NCBI GenBank assembly: GCA_011390465.1
Contig: JAABSH010000009.1
Location: forward strand, 29,422 to 93,421
Reading direction: 5' to 3'
From: Desulfobacteraceae bacterium
GTDB taxonomy: Bacteria > Desulfobacterota > Desulfobacteria > Desulfobacterales > Desulfosalsimonadaceae
DNA length: 64,000 nt
The stretch's first letter is position 1; each line of letters opens with the position of its first letter. The translations under genes were made by a program, and so were the position numbers. Shown piece after piece: positions 9,441 to 18,531 of the stretch. Under the pieces are notes generated by a model. The model was given only the letters and a program-made list of their open reading frames with translations, was not told the origin of the DNA and ran no database searches.

Positions 9441-10580
9441 ATGCAATCCCTACGTTTAACAAGTTGTCTGTTCCTGTTTTTATTTCTGGTTTCCTGCAGC
9501 ACCAGCGCAACGTCCGCTGATAAAACAATTATCGGGAATGCCGGTTCAAAGCTCTTCTCCAGGAGCTTTGGCGCATTCAATGAACCCTGGGCCATGACCT
9601 TTTTACCCGGCGGGGACCTTCTGGTAACTGAAAAAGGCGGCACTTTATTTCTTGTTCAACCGGATGGGCCGGGAAGAGTGGCGGTCAAAGGCGTACCTGA
9701 GGTCGCTTACGGCGGCCAGGGCGGGTTGGGGGATATTATTCTCCATCCGCAATACAAAGACAACCACTGGCTATACCTGTCTTACGCTGAGCAGGATACG
9801 TCGGGCGACAAGGGAGCGGTTGTTGTCCGGGCGCAATTTTATCCTGCCGCTGCCGAGCCGAAACTGGAAAACATTGAGGTTCTCTGGCGGCAACAACCAA
9901 AGGTCTCTGGCAGCGGGCATTACGCACACCGGCTGGCATTCAGCCCGGAAGGGAAATTATTCATTACTTCCGGTGATCGGCAAAAACAAACGCCCGCCCA
10001 GAGCTGGACGCAAAATCTGGGAAAAATCATCCGGATAAATGCGGACGGATCAGTGCCCCCTGACAATCCGTTTCAGGATAAGGGAGAGCTCGCAAAAACC
10101 TTCTGGACCATGGGGCATCGCAATGTGCTGGGCATTGCTTTTGACCCACAGGGACGACTGTGGGTAAACGAAATGGGCCCCCGGCACGGTGATGAATTCA
10201 ACCGGATCGCCGGCGGAGACAATTACGGATGGCCGATTGTCTCCTGGGGGGATCAATACTCCGGTATTCCCATTCCGGATCATGATACACGCCCGGAATT
10301 CCATGCGCCTGAGTTATACTGGGTGCCCACCATCGCGCCCTCAGGCATGATCATTTACACCGGCGCCATGTTTCCGGATTGGCAGGGCAATGCCATTATC
10401 GGCGGGCTGAAGTCGGAATCGCTGATACGGATCAGGATTAAAGGTGACCAGGCCGATGAAATCGAACGGTTTGCCATGGGCAAACGCATACGGGAGGTTG
10501 AGCAGGGGCCGGAAGGCGCCATATGGGTTCTGGAGGACAAAAAAGGGGGTCGCCTGCTCCGGCTGACGCCGCAGGAATGA
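9441..10580 (+). CDS. PQQ-dependent sugar dehydrogenase family lipoprotein (Glucose/sorbosone dehydrogenase)
   Basis: About 380 residues after the chosen start. ATG at 9441 is preceded by GGAG with good spacing and gives a clean lipoprotein signal [19 protein letters not shown]; the frame is open further upstream, but without a signal. The six-bladed beta-propeller of the YliI/aldose sugar dehydrogenase family is shown by [48 protein letters not shown] and [11 protein letters not shown]. Such enzymes oxidise sugars in the periplasm with PQQ. The organism's ability to make PQQ is not shown here, so another cofactor or role is possible. It stands alone between divergent and convergent genes. 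Confidence 0.85.
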   Translation: MQSLRLTSCLFLFLFLVSCSTSATSADKTIIGNAGSKLFSRSFGAFNEPWAMTFLPGGDLLVTEKGGTLFLVQPDGPGRVAVKGVPEVAYGGQGGLGDIILHPQYKDNHWLYLSYAEQDTSGDKGAVVVRAQFYPAAAEPKLENIEVLWRQQPKVSGSGHYAHRLAFSPEGKLFITSGDRQKQTPAQSWTQNLGKIIRINADGSVPPDNPFQDKGELAKTFWTMGHRNVLGIAFDPQGRLWVNEMGPRHGDEFNRIAGGDNYGWPIVSWGDQYSGIPIPDHDTRPEFHAPELYWVPTIAPSGMIIYTGAMFPDWQGNAIIGGLKSESLIRIRIKGDQADEIERFAMGKRIREVEQGPEGAIWVLEDKKGGRLLRLTPQE

Positions 10581-10790
10581 CCAGTTGAATCAAAACTGTG
10601 TCCTTTCGGCAAGGGGGCGCAGGTGAAAAAAAATTATGTCAATCAAGCCGCCCTCATCGCGCACCGATAAAAACCGCGCACATTTAAGACGCATCAAGTA
10701 AGATTTTCTGGATCATGAAACGGGATAAAACAACAAATAACTGAAAATCAGGAAAATGCAAAAGCGCCGCACCTTATTCAAACAGCCAGC

Positions 10791-12242
10791 TTACAATGCA
10801 AAGTCGAATGAGTCTGGACGCTCTATTTTAGCAGGAATATCAAAATTGTAATGATCCATATAATCTTTATATTCTTGATACATGCTTTTTCCATCAAACC
10901 CATACTCTTTGAGTGAATATTTATGTCGTCCGTATTTTCCCTGCCGGTTATTGAGGAGATAGGCCTTCATTCTATCTTCAAATGCTTCAGTATATTCAAG
11001 GTCAAATTTCTGATAAATCTTTTTGACCATCGCTATTGGATCTGAAAACAGCTCTTCGTACACACAATCAAATATCTGATCTTCATTTTCCTGGTGTTTT
11101 TTACGATAATTAAATGGCACCATTAAAAAATTTTCCATAAATATCTTTTGGAAGTAACCGAACCGATGCTTATCAAAAGAACCATCCTTATCAAAGGCGA
11201 TGCTCCAGGATTCCATAAGGCGAAAAATTGAAGGAAAGGTAACCAAAGGGTTTCGATGTGTCAGTACGACCCTTGCGTCAGAATACTCTTGAAAAAAGGT
11301 TGGAAAACATGATGCATAAAGCGGGGCTTTGAGCGTCCAGTGTGACTTGGCCGGGCGATAAGCATCCAGCATATTGAAAAACATTCGTTCATAGCGGAGC
11401 AATGGGCGCATGGCGTCGATCCTGCAAAAGTCATCTATATAAGCTTTTCCGGCGGTGGCATTGAACATCAGATTTACACCATTATGAGTAAGCATATAGA
11501 GAAAGGATTCTTCCATTTCTGTTGCAGACCATAAGTGGGATTCTGCCAATTTCTCCATGAAGCCAGGGGCTAACCAGGATATAGTAGATATTGCGATCCC
11601 AGCTTTTTTAATTCTGGGGTCTTGCAATGGATTGGCTTCTAAACCCATTGGGGGTATCGGCACTTCCATTTCAAAGGTATAAGGCGCGCGCGTGTTTGGG
11701 TCTTCACTCATTAATCGATGCAGCAGCGTTGTGCCGGAACGCGGTACACCTGTAATTATCACTGGCGCGTTAAAGTTACCGTTGGCCTCAATAAATTCTT
11801 TGTTTGAATGATAGTGTTGAAGCACTTTTTTACGGGTTTTTATTGCATTCAATCCCATTTTTTTGATTAAGAATCTTCCTATAGAAGAAATAAACGGGTT
11901 ATTATCAATTCCTTCGATAGTCGATATGAGGAGGGTCCGAATCTGACGCAACTCTTCCTCAGTGCCCATATATTTATCAAGTGGAGCAGCGCGATCAAAT
12001 TCTTTTAACAGGTCATTTTTTAATTTAAACGCCTGATAACCGAATAAGCCGTAAAGGCTGTCCATCCATTCAACAGGTTTCAATAATGCAGAGAATTTCA
12101 CATGATTATTCGGAAAGCGTTCTGATGGCGTGGAATCAGATTTTTGAGGACTGCGTTGGTAGTAATTTGACAAGTCAATCATATTGAATTTATTTGTCTG
12201 CTTATCCGGTTCGCCCAGGTTGATGTTGTAATCCAATGTCAT
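10791..12242 (-). CDS. Sulfotransferase family protein, start codon supplied by a mobile element
   Basis: 483-residue PAPS-dependent sulfotransferase fold. The 5'-phosphosulfate loop is VIITGVPRSGTTLLHRLMSE and the 3'-phosphate region is ARVVLTHRNPLVTFPSIF. The acceptor is unknown. The family includes lipid, glycan and small-molecule sulfotransferases. The gene is visibly richer in A+T than its neighbours, which suggests horizontal acquisition. The first three codons (ATG ACA TTG) are the end of a MITE-1 element inserted at 12234-12315, and the next codons are its target duplication. The pre-insertion start is therefore unknown; the ATG at 12180-12182 (MIDLSNYYQR) is the first start independent of the element. 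No strong ribosome binding site is seen at either. Confidence 0.8.
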   Translation of the reverse strand: MTLDYNINLGEPDKQTNKFNMIDLSNYYQRSPQKSDSTPSERFPNNHVKFSALLKPVEWMDSLYGLFGYQAFKLKNDLLKEFDRAAPLDKYMGTEEELRQIRTLLISTIEGIDNNPFISSIGRFLIKKMGLNAIKTRKKVLQHYHSNKEFIEANGNFNAPVIITGVPRSGTTLLHRLMSEDPNTRAPYTFEMEVPIPPMGLEANPLQDPRIKKAGIAISTISWLAPGFMEKLAESHLWSATEMEESFLYMLTHNGVNLMFNATAGKAYIDDFCRIDAMRPLLRYERMFFNMLDAYRPAKSHWTLKAPLYASCFPTFFQEYSDARVVLTHRNPLVTFPSIFRLMESWSIAFDKDGSFDKHRFGYFQKIFMENFLMVPFNYRKKHQENEDQIFDCVYEELFSDPIAMVKKIYQKFDLEYTEAFEDRMKAYLLNNRQGKYGRHKYSLKEYGFDGKSMYQEYKDYMDHYNFDIPAKIERPDSFDFAL

Positions 12243-12315
12243 TCATGAGTCGCCTTTTTCGCGGGAGGGGGTAAACCCCTCCCCTACATTGAAACCTCTT
12301 AAGTTAAGGACATTG
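12234..12315 (+). mobile_element. MITE-1 copy 3 (internally deleted), perfect 10-bp target duplication
   Basis: Has the left end CAATGTCATT and right end TTAAGGACATTG but has lost most of the left half (82 bp in place of 125). It is flanked by identical 10-bp direct repeats TGTTGTAATC at 12224-12233 and 12316-12325. It is inserted at the 5' end of the sulfotransferase reading frame and donates its start codon. Confidence 0.9.
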
Positions 12316-12340
12316 TGTTGTAATCTGCATAAAAATAGCC

Positions 12341-12425
12341 GTCATTACGCGGCGTGAGAAACGAACGACGAAGTAATCTCCCTGTTTTCAAGGGATTGCT
12401 TCGGTCGTACCTCCCTCGCAATGAC
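12341..12425. repeat. 85-bp palindromic repeat with GTCATT ends
   Basis: Begins GTCATTACGCGG and ends CCCTCGCAATGAC, imperfect inverted ends, with a central ACGAAGTAATCTCCC / GGGATTGCTTCGG inverted pair. It resembles the GTCATTGCGAGG-type intergenic palindromes common in many bacterial genomes. Only one copy is in the window. It lies between the MITE-1 insertion and the MscS gene. Confidence 0.6.
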
Positions 12426-12468
12426 AGAACTTGACCGAAACTGAAAAATCCAAAGTTTTCCGGACGAT

Positions 12469-13284
12469 TTAATTGATCATATGAACATCCCGCTGGGGGA
12501 ACGGAATGGTAATACCGGCTTCCTTGAATTTTTTGTACACACCAAGATTTACTGAATACATGGTATTAAAATAATCTTTGGTCGGCACCCAGTATCGCAT
12601 TCCGATGCTGATGGCGGAATCCGCGTATTGTTCGATCCCGATCTGGGGAGCCGGTGTATCTGGAATTTTTTCCATGGACAGCAAAATATTTCTGATAATA
12701 TCAATGGCCTTTTCCGGATCATCATCATAGGAGATGCCCACGGACGCCTCTACCACCTTATTTTCAAATGAATTGATCTGGATTTCCCCCACAATGTGCT
12801 TGTTGGGAATGGTGATTTTTTCGCCGTCTTCCGTGCTCAGAATGGTGGTGGACAGGGTGACTTCTTCCACCACGCCGCTTACCCCTTCAATGGAAACCGT
12901 ATCTCCCACCACAAAGGGCCGGGTGAGAATGATCACCAGGCCGGCGCCATAGTTGGAAAGGGGCCCCTGCAGCGCAAAACTGGCACCAAATGCAAGAGCA
13001 CCAAGGGCCGCGATCAGCGGGGCCACGGAAATCCCGAATTTCCCCATGGCCATAATAACCACAAAAACCAGCACCACCAGCCGAACCACCTGCCCCATAA
13101 AATGGGTCAGGGTGATATCCATTTCTTTTTTTTCACACATCCGCATCACAACGCGGGACAGCCAGCCAGCCACATAAATTCCAATGCCCAGAATAATCAA
13201 GGCGCCAAGAATTTGAAAACTGTAGAGAACGCCAAAATCAATTATGATATTAATAACTTCCTGAACCTTTGTGAGCTCCTCCAT
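12469..13284 (-). CDS. Small-conductance mechanosensitive channel (MscS family)
   Basis: 271 residues, the length of a minimal MscS. Two N-terminal TM helices (about 15-40 and 65-95) are followed by the pore-lining TM3 with alternating small residues (ALGALAFGASFALQGPLSNYGAG). The beta domain has RPFVVGDTVSIEGVSGVVEE and VTLSTTILSTEDGEKITIPN, and the C-terminal alpha/beta domain ends IPFPQRDVHMI. The role is release of solutes on hypo-osmotic shock through the inner membrane. A GGAGG precedes the ATG. It is single, with no operon partner. Confidence 0.93.
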   Translation of the reverse strand: MEELTKVQEVINIIIDFGVLYSFQILGALIILGIGIYVAGWLSRVVMRMCEKKEMDITLTHFMGQVVRLVVLVFVVIMAMGKFGISVAPLIAALGALAFGASFALQGPLSNYGAGLVIILTRPFVVGDTVSIEGVSGVVEEVTLSTTILSTEDGEKITIPNKHIVGEIQINSFENKVVEASVGISYDDDPEKAIDIIRNILLSMEKIPDTPAPQIGIEQYADSAISIGMRYWVPTKDYFNTMYSVNLGVYKKFKEAGITIPFPQRDVHMIN

Positions 13285-13440
13285 GAAATTTCCTCCTGGT
13301 TAGATAATGATCAAAATCTGATGCAATTAAAGGCAGCAGCGTTGCCTGGCGTTTTTTTCCACACGGCCGAATTTTTCCGGTCAATTAAAAAACATAGCAC
13401 ATTAAGAACTATCTGCCACCCATTTTCCGTGACAGTTTTT

Positions 13441-13604
13441 GACGGCTTCGTAAAAAGTCCAAATTCTTTGTTGGCTGCATCCCCAGCTGCTTCAACGTAC
13501 GCCAAGGACTCCTCATTGCTGGGGATTTGCGCGCCTCGCCAATTTTATGAGATTGGTGGCACTTTTTTCTTTGCCGTCTAAATCTGACTTTTTACGGAAC
13601 AGTC
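13441..13604. repeat. 164-bp element with imperfect inverted ends (GACGGCTTCGTAAAAAGTC type)
   Basis: The left end GACGGCTTCGTAAAAAGTC and the right end GACTTTTTACGGAACAGTC (reverse complement) match at 15 of 19 positions. The interior has no coding capacity. Position, length and ends suggest a MITE-like element; no target duplication is clear. MITE-2 copy A sits immediately to its right. The whole 625-bp gap between MscS and the alcohol dehydrogenase is largely filled by these two elements. Confidence 0.6.
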
Positions 13605-13613
13605 AACATAAAA

Positions 13614-13772
13614 CACGGTAAATTTGTTCTGCCTTTTTTAAGGCAGGCACGGTGGCCTGCCCTACGAACCGGTCAAGGTCTCCACGCGTCGCAGGGGCGG
13701 CCACCGTGCCGTCCTGCAATATGACAAAAGACCTATAGTTATAGGCTTTGGGGGTAGAACAAATTTACCCTG
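13614..13772 (+). mobile_element. MITE-2 copy A, perfect 10-bp target duplication
   Basis: 159-bp element with terminal inverted repeats CACGGTAAATTTGTTCT and AGAACAAATTTACCCTG (one mismatch between them). The interior contains GGCAGGCACGGTGGCCTGCC and its mirrored partner GGGGCGGCCACCGTGCC. It is flanked by identical CAACATAAAA at 13604-13613 and 13773-13782. The second copy, of the same length and nearly identical in sequence, is at 58838-58996 in the opposite orientation. Confidence 0.9.
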
Positions 13773-13909
13773 CAACATAAAATCATTCCATTGATCTTCC
13801 ATCTAAAATTATATATGATATAAAATCTCTGGCCCATGAGCAGAGACAGAAAAAACCATGACCAAAAATTATTATCTCTTCGATTGCCGCTTAAAGGAGT
13901 TTTCTGTCC

Positions 13910-14938
13910 ATGAAAGCAATGGTGCTTGAAAAAATCCAGAAGCTGCCGGATTGCGCTACGCCGTTAACCCTTGTTGATCTTCCGGCACCCGTGCCCGGTC
14001 CGGATGAAATCCTGATCAAAGTACACACCTGCGGCGTTTGCCACACGGAACTGGATGAAATTGAAGGACGCACGCCCCCGCCTTTTTTTCCCATGGTTCC
14101 CGGCCATCAGGTAGTGGGCCGGGTGGCCGGAACCGGTGAAACCGCAACCAGATTTTCCATGGGCGACCGGGTGGGCGTGGCATGGATCTTTTCCGCCTGC
14201 GGAAAATGTTCGTTCTGCCGAAACGGCCTTGAAAACCTCTGTGCGGAATATAAAGCCACGGGCCGGGATGCCAACGGCGGGTATGCGGAATACATGACCG
14301 TGCCGGAAAATTTTGCCTACCGGATACCGGAAACCTTTTCCGACGCCCAGGCCGCCCCGCTTTTGTGCGCCGGCGCCATCGGTTACCGGTCCCTGAATCT
14401 CACCGGCATCGGAGACGGTGACACTTTAGGCCTGACCGGTTTCGGCGCCTCTGCCCACCTGGTCCTGAAAATGGCCCGGTTCCGTTATCCCGCATCCCGG
14501 GTATTTGTGTTTGCCAGAAATGAAAAGGAACAGGAATTTGCCAGATCGTTAGGCGCTGTGTGGGCCGGAGATACGGACGACAGGTCCCCGGAACCCCTCA
14601 ACGCCATTATCGACACAACCCCTGCCTGGAAGCCGGTGGTCGAAGCCATGAAAAATCTGGACCGGGGAGGCCGGCTGGTCATCAATGCCATCCGGAAAGA
14701 GCCAACCGACCAGAATTATCTTCTGAACCTTGACTACCCCAACCATCTCTGGATGGAAAAAGAAATCAAAAGCGTGGCCAATGTCACCAGCCGGGATGTT
14801 TTCGAGTTTATCGGTCTTGCCGAAAAAATGGACATCCGGCCGGAAGTCAGCGAATATCCCCTTGAAGGCGCCAATCAGGCCTTACTTGAACTGAAAACCG
14901 GAAACATAAGAGGGGCAAAAGTGCTGCGGCTTACCTGA
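13910..14938 (+). CDS. Zinc-dependent alcohol dehydrogenase (MDR superfamily)
   Basis: 342 residues. Catalytic-zinc ligands are seen in CGVCHTELDE and PGHQVVGRV; the structural zinc site is ACGKCSFCRNGLENLC (four Cys). The Rossmann turn in GLTGFGASAHLVLK fits NAD(P) binding. It resembles the AdhA/AdhP-type zinc alcohol dehydrogenases. The substrate is unknown; the acyl-CoA ligase 22 bp downstream suggests an alcohol to aldehyde/acid to acyl-CoA route, which is inference. A good AAAGGAG lies 9 bases before the ATG. A MITE-2 lies upstream at 13614-13772. Confidence 0.88.
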   Translation: MKAMVLEKIQKLPDCATPLTLVDLPAPVPGPDEILIKVHTCGVCHTELDEIEGRTPPPFFPMVPGHQVVGRVAGTGETATRFSMGDRVGVAWIFSACGKCSFCRNGLENLCAEYKATGRDANGGYAEYMTVPENFAYRIPETFSDAQAAPLLCAGAIGYRSLNLTGIGDGDTLGLTGFGASAHLVLKMARFRYPASRVFVFARNEKEQEFARSLGAVWAGDTDDRSPEPLNAIIDTTPAWKPVVEAMKNLDRGGRLVINAIRKEPTDQNYLLNLDYPNHLWMEKEIKSVANVTSRDVFEFIGLAEKMDIRPEVSEYPLEGANQALLELKTGNIRGAKVLRLT

Positions 14939-14960
14939 ACAACAAAAAAGGAGGATGCGC

Positions 14961-16631
14961 ATGACACAAAAACTCTGGCACCAATCCTATGCTTCTGGTG
15001 TTCCGAAAACCCTCACCTATGACCAAACCACGGTATCTGAAGCCTTGTCCCGCTCGGCCCGGGAGTTTCCGGATCATCCAGCCCTGAATTACATGGGACG
15101 GATCATCTCCTACCGGGAGCTTGAATCCATGGTCAATGCCTTCAGCCGGGTGCTGGTGGATATGGGCATCGGCCCGGGTGACAAGGTGGCGGTCAGCCTG
15201 CCCAATATTCCCCAGGCCATTATCAGCAATTACGCTGTTTTCCGAATCGGAGCCGTGGCGGTGCTCTGCAATCCCTTGTATACGGAAAGGGAGCTGGCCT
15301 ATCAGCTGGATGATTCAGACGCCAGACTTATCATCACCCTCACCCTGCTGGTGCCGCGGGTTGAAAAAATTAAAGACCAGACAAAAATTGAAAAAATCAT
15401 TGCCTGCCACATTCATTCTTTTCTGCCGTTTCCCAAAAAACAATTGTTCCCGTTTGTTAAAAAGCGCATGGTCCGCAAAATTGTGCCATCTGACACCGTC
15501 CGGATATTTCAGGATCTGCTTTCTTCCCAAAAACACGCCCCTGTAAGCGATCAGAGCAGATGGGAAGATGTGGGGGCCCTGCTCTACACCGGCGGCACCA
15601 CCGGGGTCAGCAAAGGCGTGATGCTCACCCATGCCAATCTCAGCTGCAATGTGCAGCAGTTTGTGGCCTGGTTTCCGGATTTAAAAAAAGGCGAAGAAAG
15701 CCTGGTGGGCAATTTTCCCGTGTTTCATTCCGCCGGATTTACGGCCATCCAGAACTTCTGCCTGTGGCAGGCCTATGAGATCATTCTCGTTCCCCGTCCG
15801 GAGCCGGCCATTAACATCGAAATATTGAAAAAATACCATCCCACATTTCTGCCCGGGGTGCCCACAATTTTTGTGGGGCTTCTGGCGGAACCGGCTTTCC
15901 GGAAGCTGAATTTTTCAAACATCAAGGGATTTTTCTCCGGGGCCGCCCCCCTGGCCGCAGACACCATCCGGGAGTTAAAAGCCCTTACCGGCGCGGATAT
16001 GTGCGAAGTTTACGGGTCCACGGAAAACTCCCCCATTGTGTCGGTGACGCCCTGGGGCGGAAAAATCAAACCCGGCACGGTCGGGTGTCCGGTGCCGGAT
16101 ACAGATGTCAAAATTGTGGATGTTGAAACCGGGGAGACGGAGATGCCCACCGGCGAAACCGGGGAGGTTGTCATCAAAGGCCCGCAGGTGATGCAGGGCT
16201 ATTATAAAAAACCGGATGAAACCGCAGCCGTGCTGAAAGACGGCTGGTTTTTTTCCGGGGACATTGGACAGCTGGATGCGGACGGCTATCTCACGATTGT
16301 GGACCGGAAAAAAGACATGATCATTGCCGGCGGTTACAATATTTATCCCCTGGAACTGGATAATGTGCTGTTTGATCATCCCAAAATACTGGAAGCCTGC
16401 ACCATCGGGGTGCCGGACACATACCGGGGGGAAACGGTAAAAGCGTTTATTGTGCCGAAAAAAGGGGAAACCCTTACCGAAAAAGAGGTCATTGCCTATT
16501 GCAAAAAAAATCTGGCCGCCTATAAAGTCCCCAAACAGATCGAATTCATGGAAGAACTTCCCAAAAGCGCGGTGGGAAAAATCCTGCGCAGAAAATTAAA
16601 GGAAATGGAGATAAGCAAGGCGGAAAAATAA
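14961..16631 (+). CDS. Long-chain fatty acid-CoA ligase family (AMP-binding)
   Basis: About 556 residues. The ATG at 14961 is chosen over 14955 because GGAGG at 14950-14954 is then correctly spaced. ANL-superfamily motifs: YTGGTTGVSKGVMLTH (A3), YGSTENSP (A5), SGDIGQLDADGYLTIVDRKK (A7-A8) and KSAVGKILRRKLK with the catalytic C-terminal Lys. It activates a carboxylic acid with ATP to an acyl-CoA; medium- to long-chain fatty acids are most likely. It follows the zinc alcohol dehydrogenase gene and ends at a strong bidirectional terminator. Confidence 0.9.
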   Translation: MTQKLWHQSYASGVPKTLTYDQTTVSEALSRSAREFPDHPALNYMGRIISYRELESMVNAFSRVLVDMGIGPGDKVAVSLPNIPQAIISNYAVFRIGAVAVLCNPLYTERELAYQLDDSDARLIITLTLLVPRVEKIKDQTKIEKIIACHIHSFLPFPKKQLFPFVKKRMVRKIVPSDTVRIFQDLLSSQKHAPVSDQSRWEDVGALLYTGGTTGVSKGVMLTHANLSCNVQQFVAWFPDLKKGEESLVGNFPVFHSAGFTAIQNFCLWQAYEIILVPRPEPAINIEILKKYHPTFLPGVPTIFVGLLAEPAFRKLNFSNIKGFFSGAAPLAADTIRELKALTGADMCEVYGSTENSPIVSVTPWGGKIKPGTVGCPVPDTDVKIVDVETGETEMPTGETGEVVIKGPQVMQGYYKKPDETAAVLKDGWFFSGDIGQLDADGYLTIVDRKKDMIIAGGYNIYPLELDNVLFDHPKILEACTIGVPDTYRGETVKAFIVPKKGETLTEKEVIAYCKKNLAAYKVPKQIEFMEELPKSAVGKILRRKLKEMEISKAEK

Positions 16632-16660
16632 TCCGTAAAAAAATACAGGGTCTAAAAAAA

Positions 16661-16706
16661 ACAGCGTGGCGGACTGAGATTTACCAGTCCGTCACGCTGT
16701 TTTTTT
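16661..16706. terminator. Bidirectional intrinsic terminator
   Basis: A 16-bp stem (16661-16676 with 16685-16700, a single G-T pair), an 8-base loop, a T run on the right (16700-16706) and an A run on the left (16653-16660). It therefore can end transcription of both convergent genes, the acyl-CoA ligase and the outer-membrane protein. Confidence 0.92.
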
Positions 16707-16726
16707 ATGTACTTCCAAAAATAAAA

Positions 16727-18418
16727 TCAGAACATCCAGATGAATTCCATGCCCACCCGGTAAGCCACATCATCGCTCTTTGCGCCGGGTATAATATCCA
16801 ATGGATTATCGGGGTTCCGGTAGGCTGTTAACGCACTGGTCACATCTTCCACGGTATCACCGGGAAAGAAAACGGAAAACTGGGTTTTAATAAAGGAATG
16901 CTTGCTGGTGGCCAGGGTCAGCTCGTTATCCCATTCTGTGCCCGTATAACCTGAATCTACCTTTGTTATGGCGGGAAGACTTGTTGCGGTTGGGAACACG
17001 AAACCATATACGGAGATATCTTCGTTCCACCAGAAAGAATTCACATTGGACCGGAAAATCAGAAAGCGTTTCGGCGTAAGCGTAATTCCCACGCTGGTCA
17101 TGCTAAGCCCCGGGTTGTCGCCGCGACCGTTGCCGAATTTGCCCAGTCCGTTCTGGAGGCCGCCGGTGGCAACAGGGGTTCCATTGCCGTAGAGTTCCGG
17201 CAGATACCCATAAAGTACACTGCCCAGCACCAGGTTGGTGTCGCCGATAATGGTATTTTCTCCGCCAAAATACTGGGAAAACCGCTGAGCATTTGTCACG
17301 CCGGTATACCCATTAAGTTCATCATCACCAGGATCATCATCACCGGAGGTGTAAATAAATCCGATATGGGGTTTTACACCAAAACCGGCAGACTCATCCA
17401 GTTTAAAGGCCAGATCCCCGGAAAACGCGTACGCGGAAATATCAAAATCATCCTCAGCCAGGCCGGTATCATCTGCGCACCCAAACTGATACACCCCTTC
17501 CAGGAACAGCTCCATAATGCCGAACTTGCCGGTATAGTAAGCACCGATATGGTGGGAGTCGGTTTTGGGAGTGGCACCGGTAGTTTTTGTAACAAAATTA
17601 AACAGATTTCCCACCGGGACATCCCTGATCCGGTCATAAATATAAAAGGGCTGAATTTTTTGTCCTTCTTCCGGGGTGAAGGTCATATACCCGCCGAACA
17701 GATCCCGGTCACTGTCTTCGGTGTCGGCAAGCGCATTCACATCGACCTGAAAATTGTTTTCCAGCAGCTTGAAATACCCTACATTAAAGCTCCATGTGTC
17801 ATAATCACCGGTAACCCAGAATCCCGGGTTGTCGTCACCATAAACCAGACCCGCGGCATCTATCACATCAATTCCCCATATATCATACCCTGCGTGCAGG
17901 CGCATGTTGAAAGGGAGTTTAAAAGTGCCGTGGAGCCGCTCCAGGCCAAAATTGCTGCTGTTGCCGTCCTTGCCGCCCCGGTCATCGACAGAGGAGTTCT
18001 CCAGAGGCCGGTCATATTCCAGGGCCGCATAAAAACTCCACATCTTATCCCTGGGCATGGCAGTGTAATACATCTGTACTTCGCTGCGGATATAATTATT
18101 ATTAATCCACCCGGTTTCAGTGATGTGATTTTTGAAAAAATTATTTTGAAGCTTGCCGCCCAGCAGGGGTATGGTCAAGTCATCGGTCAAACCGAAATCC
18201 CAGTCAGTTTCACTGGTGGGAATAATTCTGGCCCGGGCGCCGTAACTCATTAAAATATCACTTTTGGTCTCAATCATCACCTGGCCGGGTCCCATCAAAA
18301 CGTCTTTCTGCAGTTGGACGTCCAGATCCGAATCCGTGTCTGACGCGGCAACGGCCGGCAGGGAAAATACTGCAATGGTTAACATCATGATCGTTGTCAG
18401 TAGAATAATTTTTTTCAT
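16727..18418 (-). CDS. Outer-membrane beta-barrel protein, unknown substrate
   Basis: About 563 residues. ATG at 18418 is chosen because GAGGAGG precedes it and a signal peptide follows (MKKIILLTTIMMLTIAVFSL, cleaved near AVAAS). The rest has alternating aromatic strands, many Asn/Asp/Gly turns and a C-terminal aromatic (EFIWMF), the usual barrel end. No specific family could be assigned with certainty; it may be a porin or a hydrocarbon/fatty-acid uptake barrel. Nearby acyl-CoA ligase genes on both sides make transport of a fatty acid or hydrophobic substrate a reasonable guess. Another acyl-CoA ligase gene lies upstream on the same strand, 113 bp away. Confidence 0.75.
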   Translation of the reverse strand: MKKIILLTTIMMLTIAVFSLPAVAASDTDSDLDVQLQKDVLMGPGQVMIETKSDILMSYGARARIIPTSETDWDFGLTDDLTIPLLGGKLQNNFFKNHITETGWINNNYIRSEVQMYYTAMPRDKMWSFYAALEYDRPLENSSVDDRGGKDGNSSNFGLERLHGTFKLPFNMRLHAGYDIWGIDVIDAAGLVYGDDNPGFWVTGDYDTWSFNVGYFKLLENNFQVDVNALADTEDSDRDLFGGYMTFTPEEGQKIQPFYIYDRIRDVPVGNLFNFVTKTTGATPKTDSHHIGAYYTGKFGIMELFLEGVYQFGCADDTGLAEDDFDISAYAFSGDLAFKLDESAGFGVKPHIGFIYTSGDDDPGDDELNGYTGVTNAQRFSQYFGGENTIIGDTNLVLGSVLYGYLPELYGNGTPVATGGLQNGLGKFGNGRGDNPGLSMTSVGITLTPKRFLIFRSNVNSFWWNEDISVYGFVFPTATSLPAITKVDSGYTGTEWDNELTLATSKHSFIKTQFSVFFPGDTVEDVTSALTAYRNPDNPLDIIPGAKSDDVAYRVGMEFIWMF

Positions 18419-18531
18419 GAACCCTCCTCGGAAATTCCATCTCATATGTTAATTATAGCGGCTCGTGTGTGAAAATCCATTAAATGACGGACGATAGCGG
18501 GCATCACCTCCTCTGTAAAAAATAAAATCTG

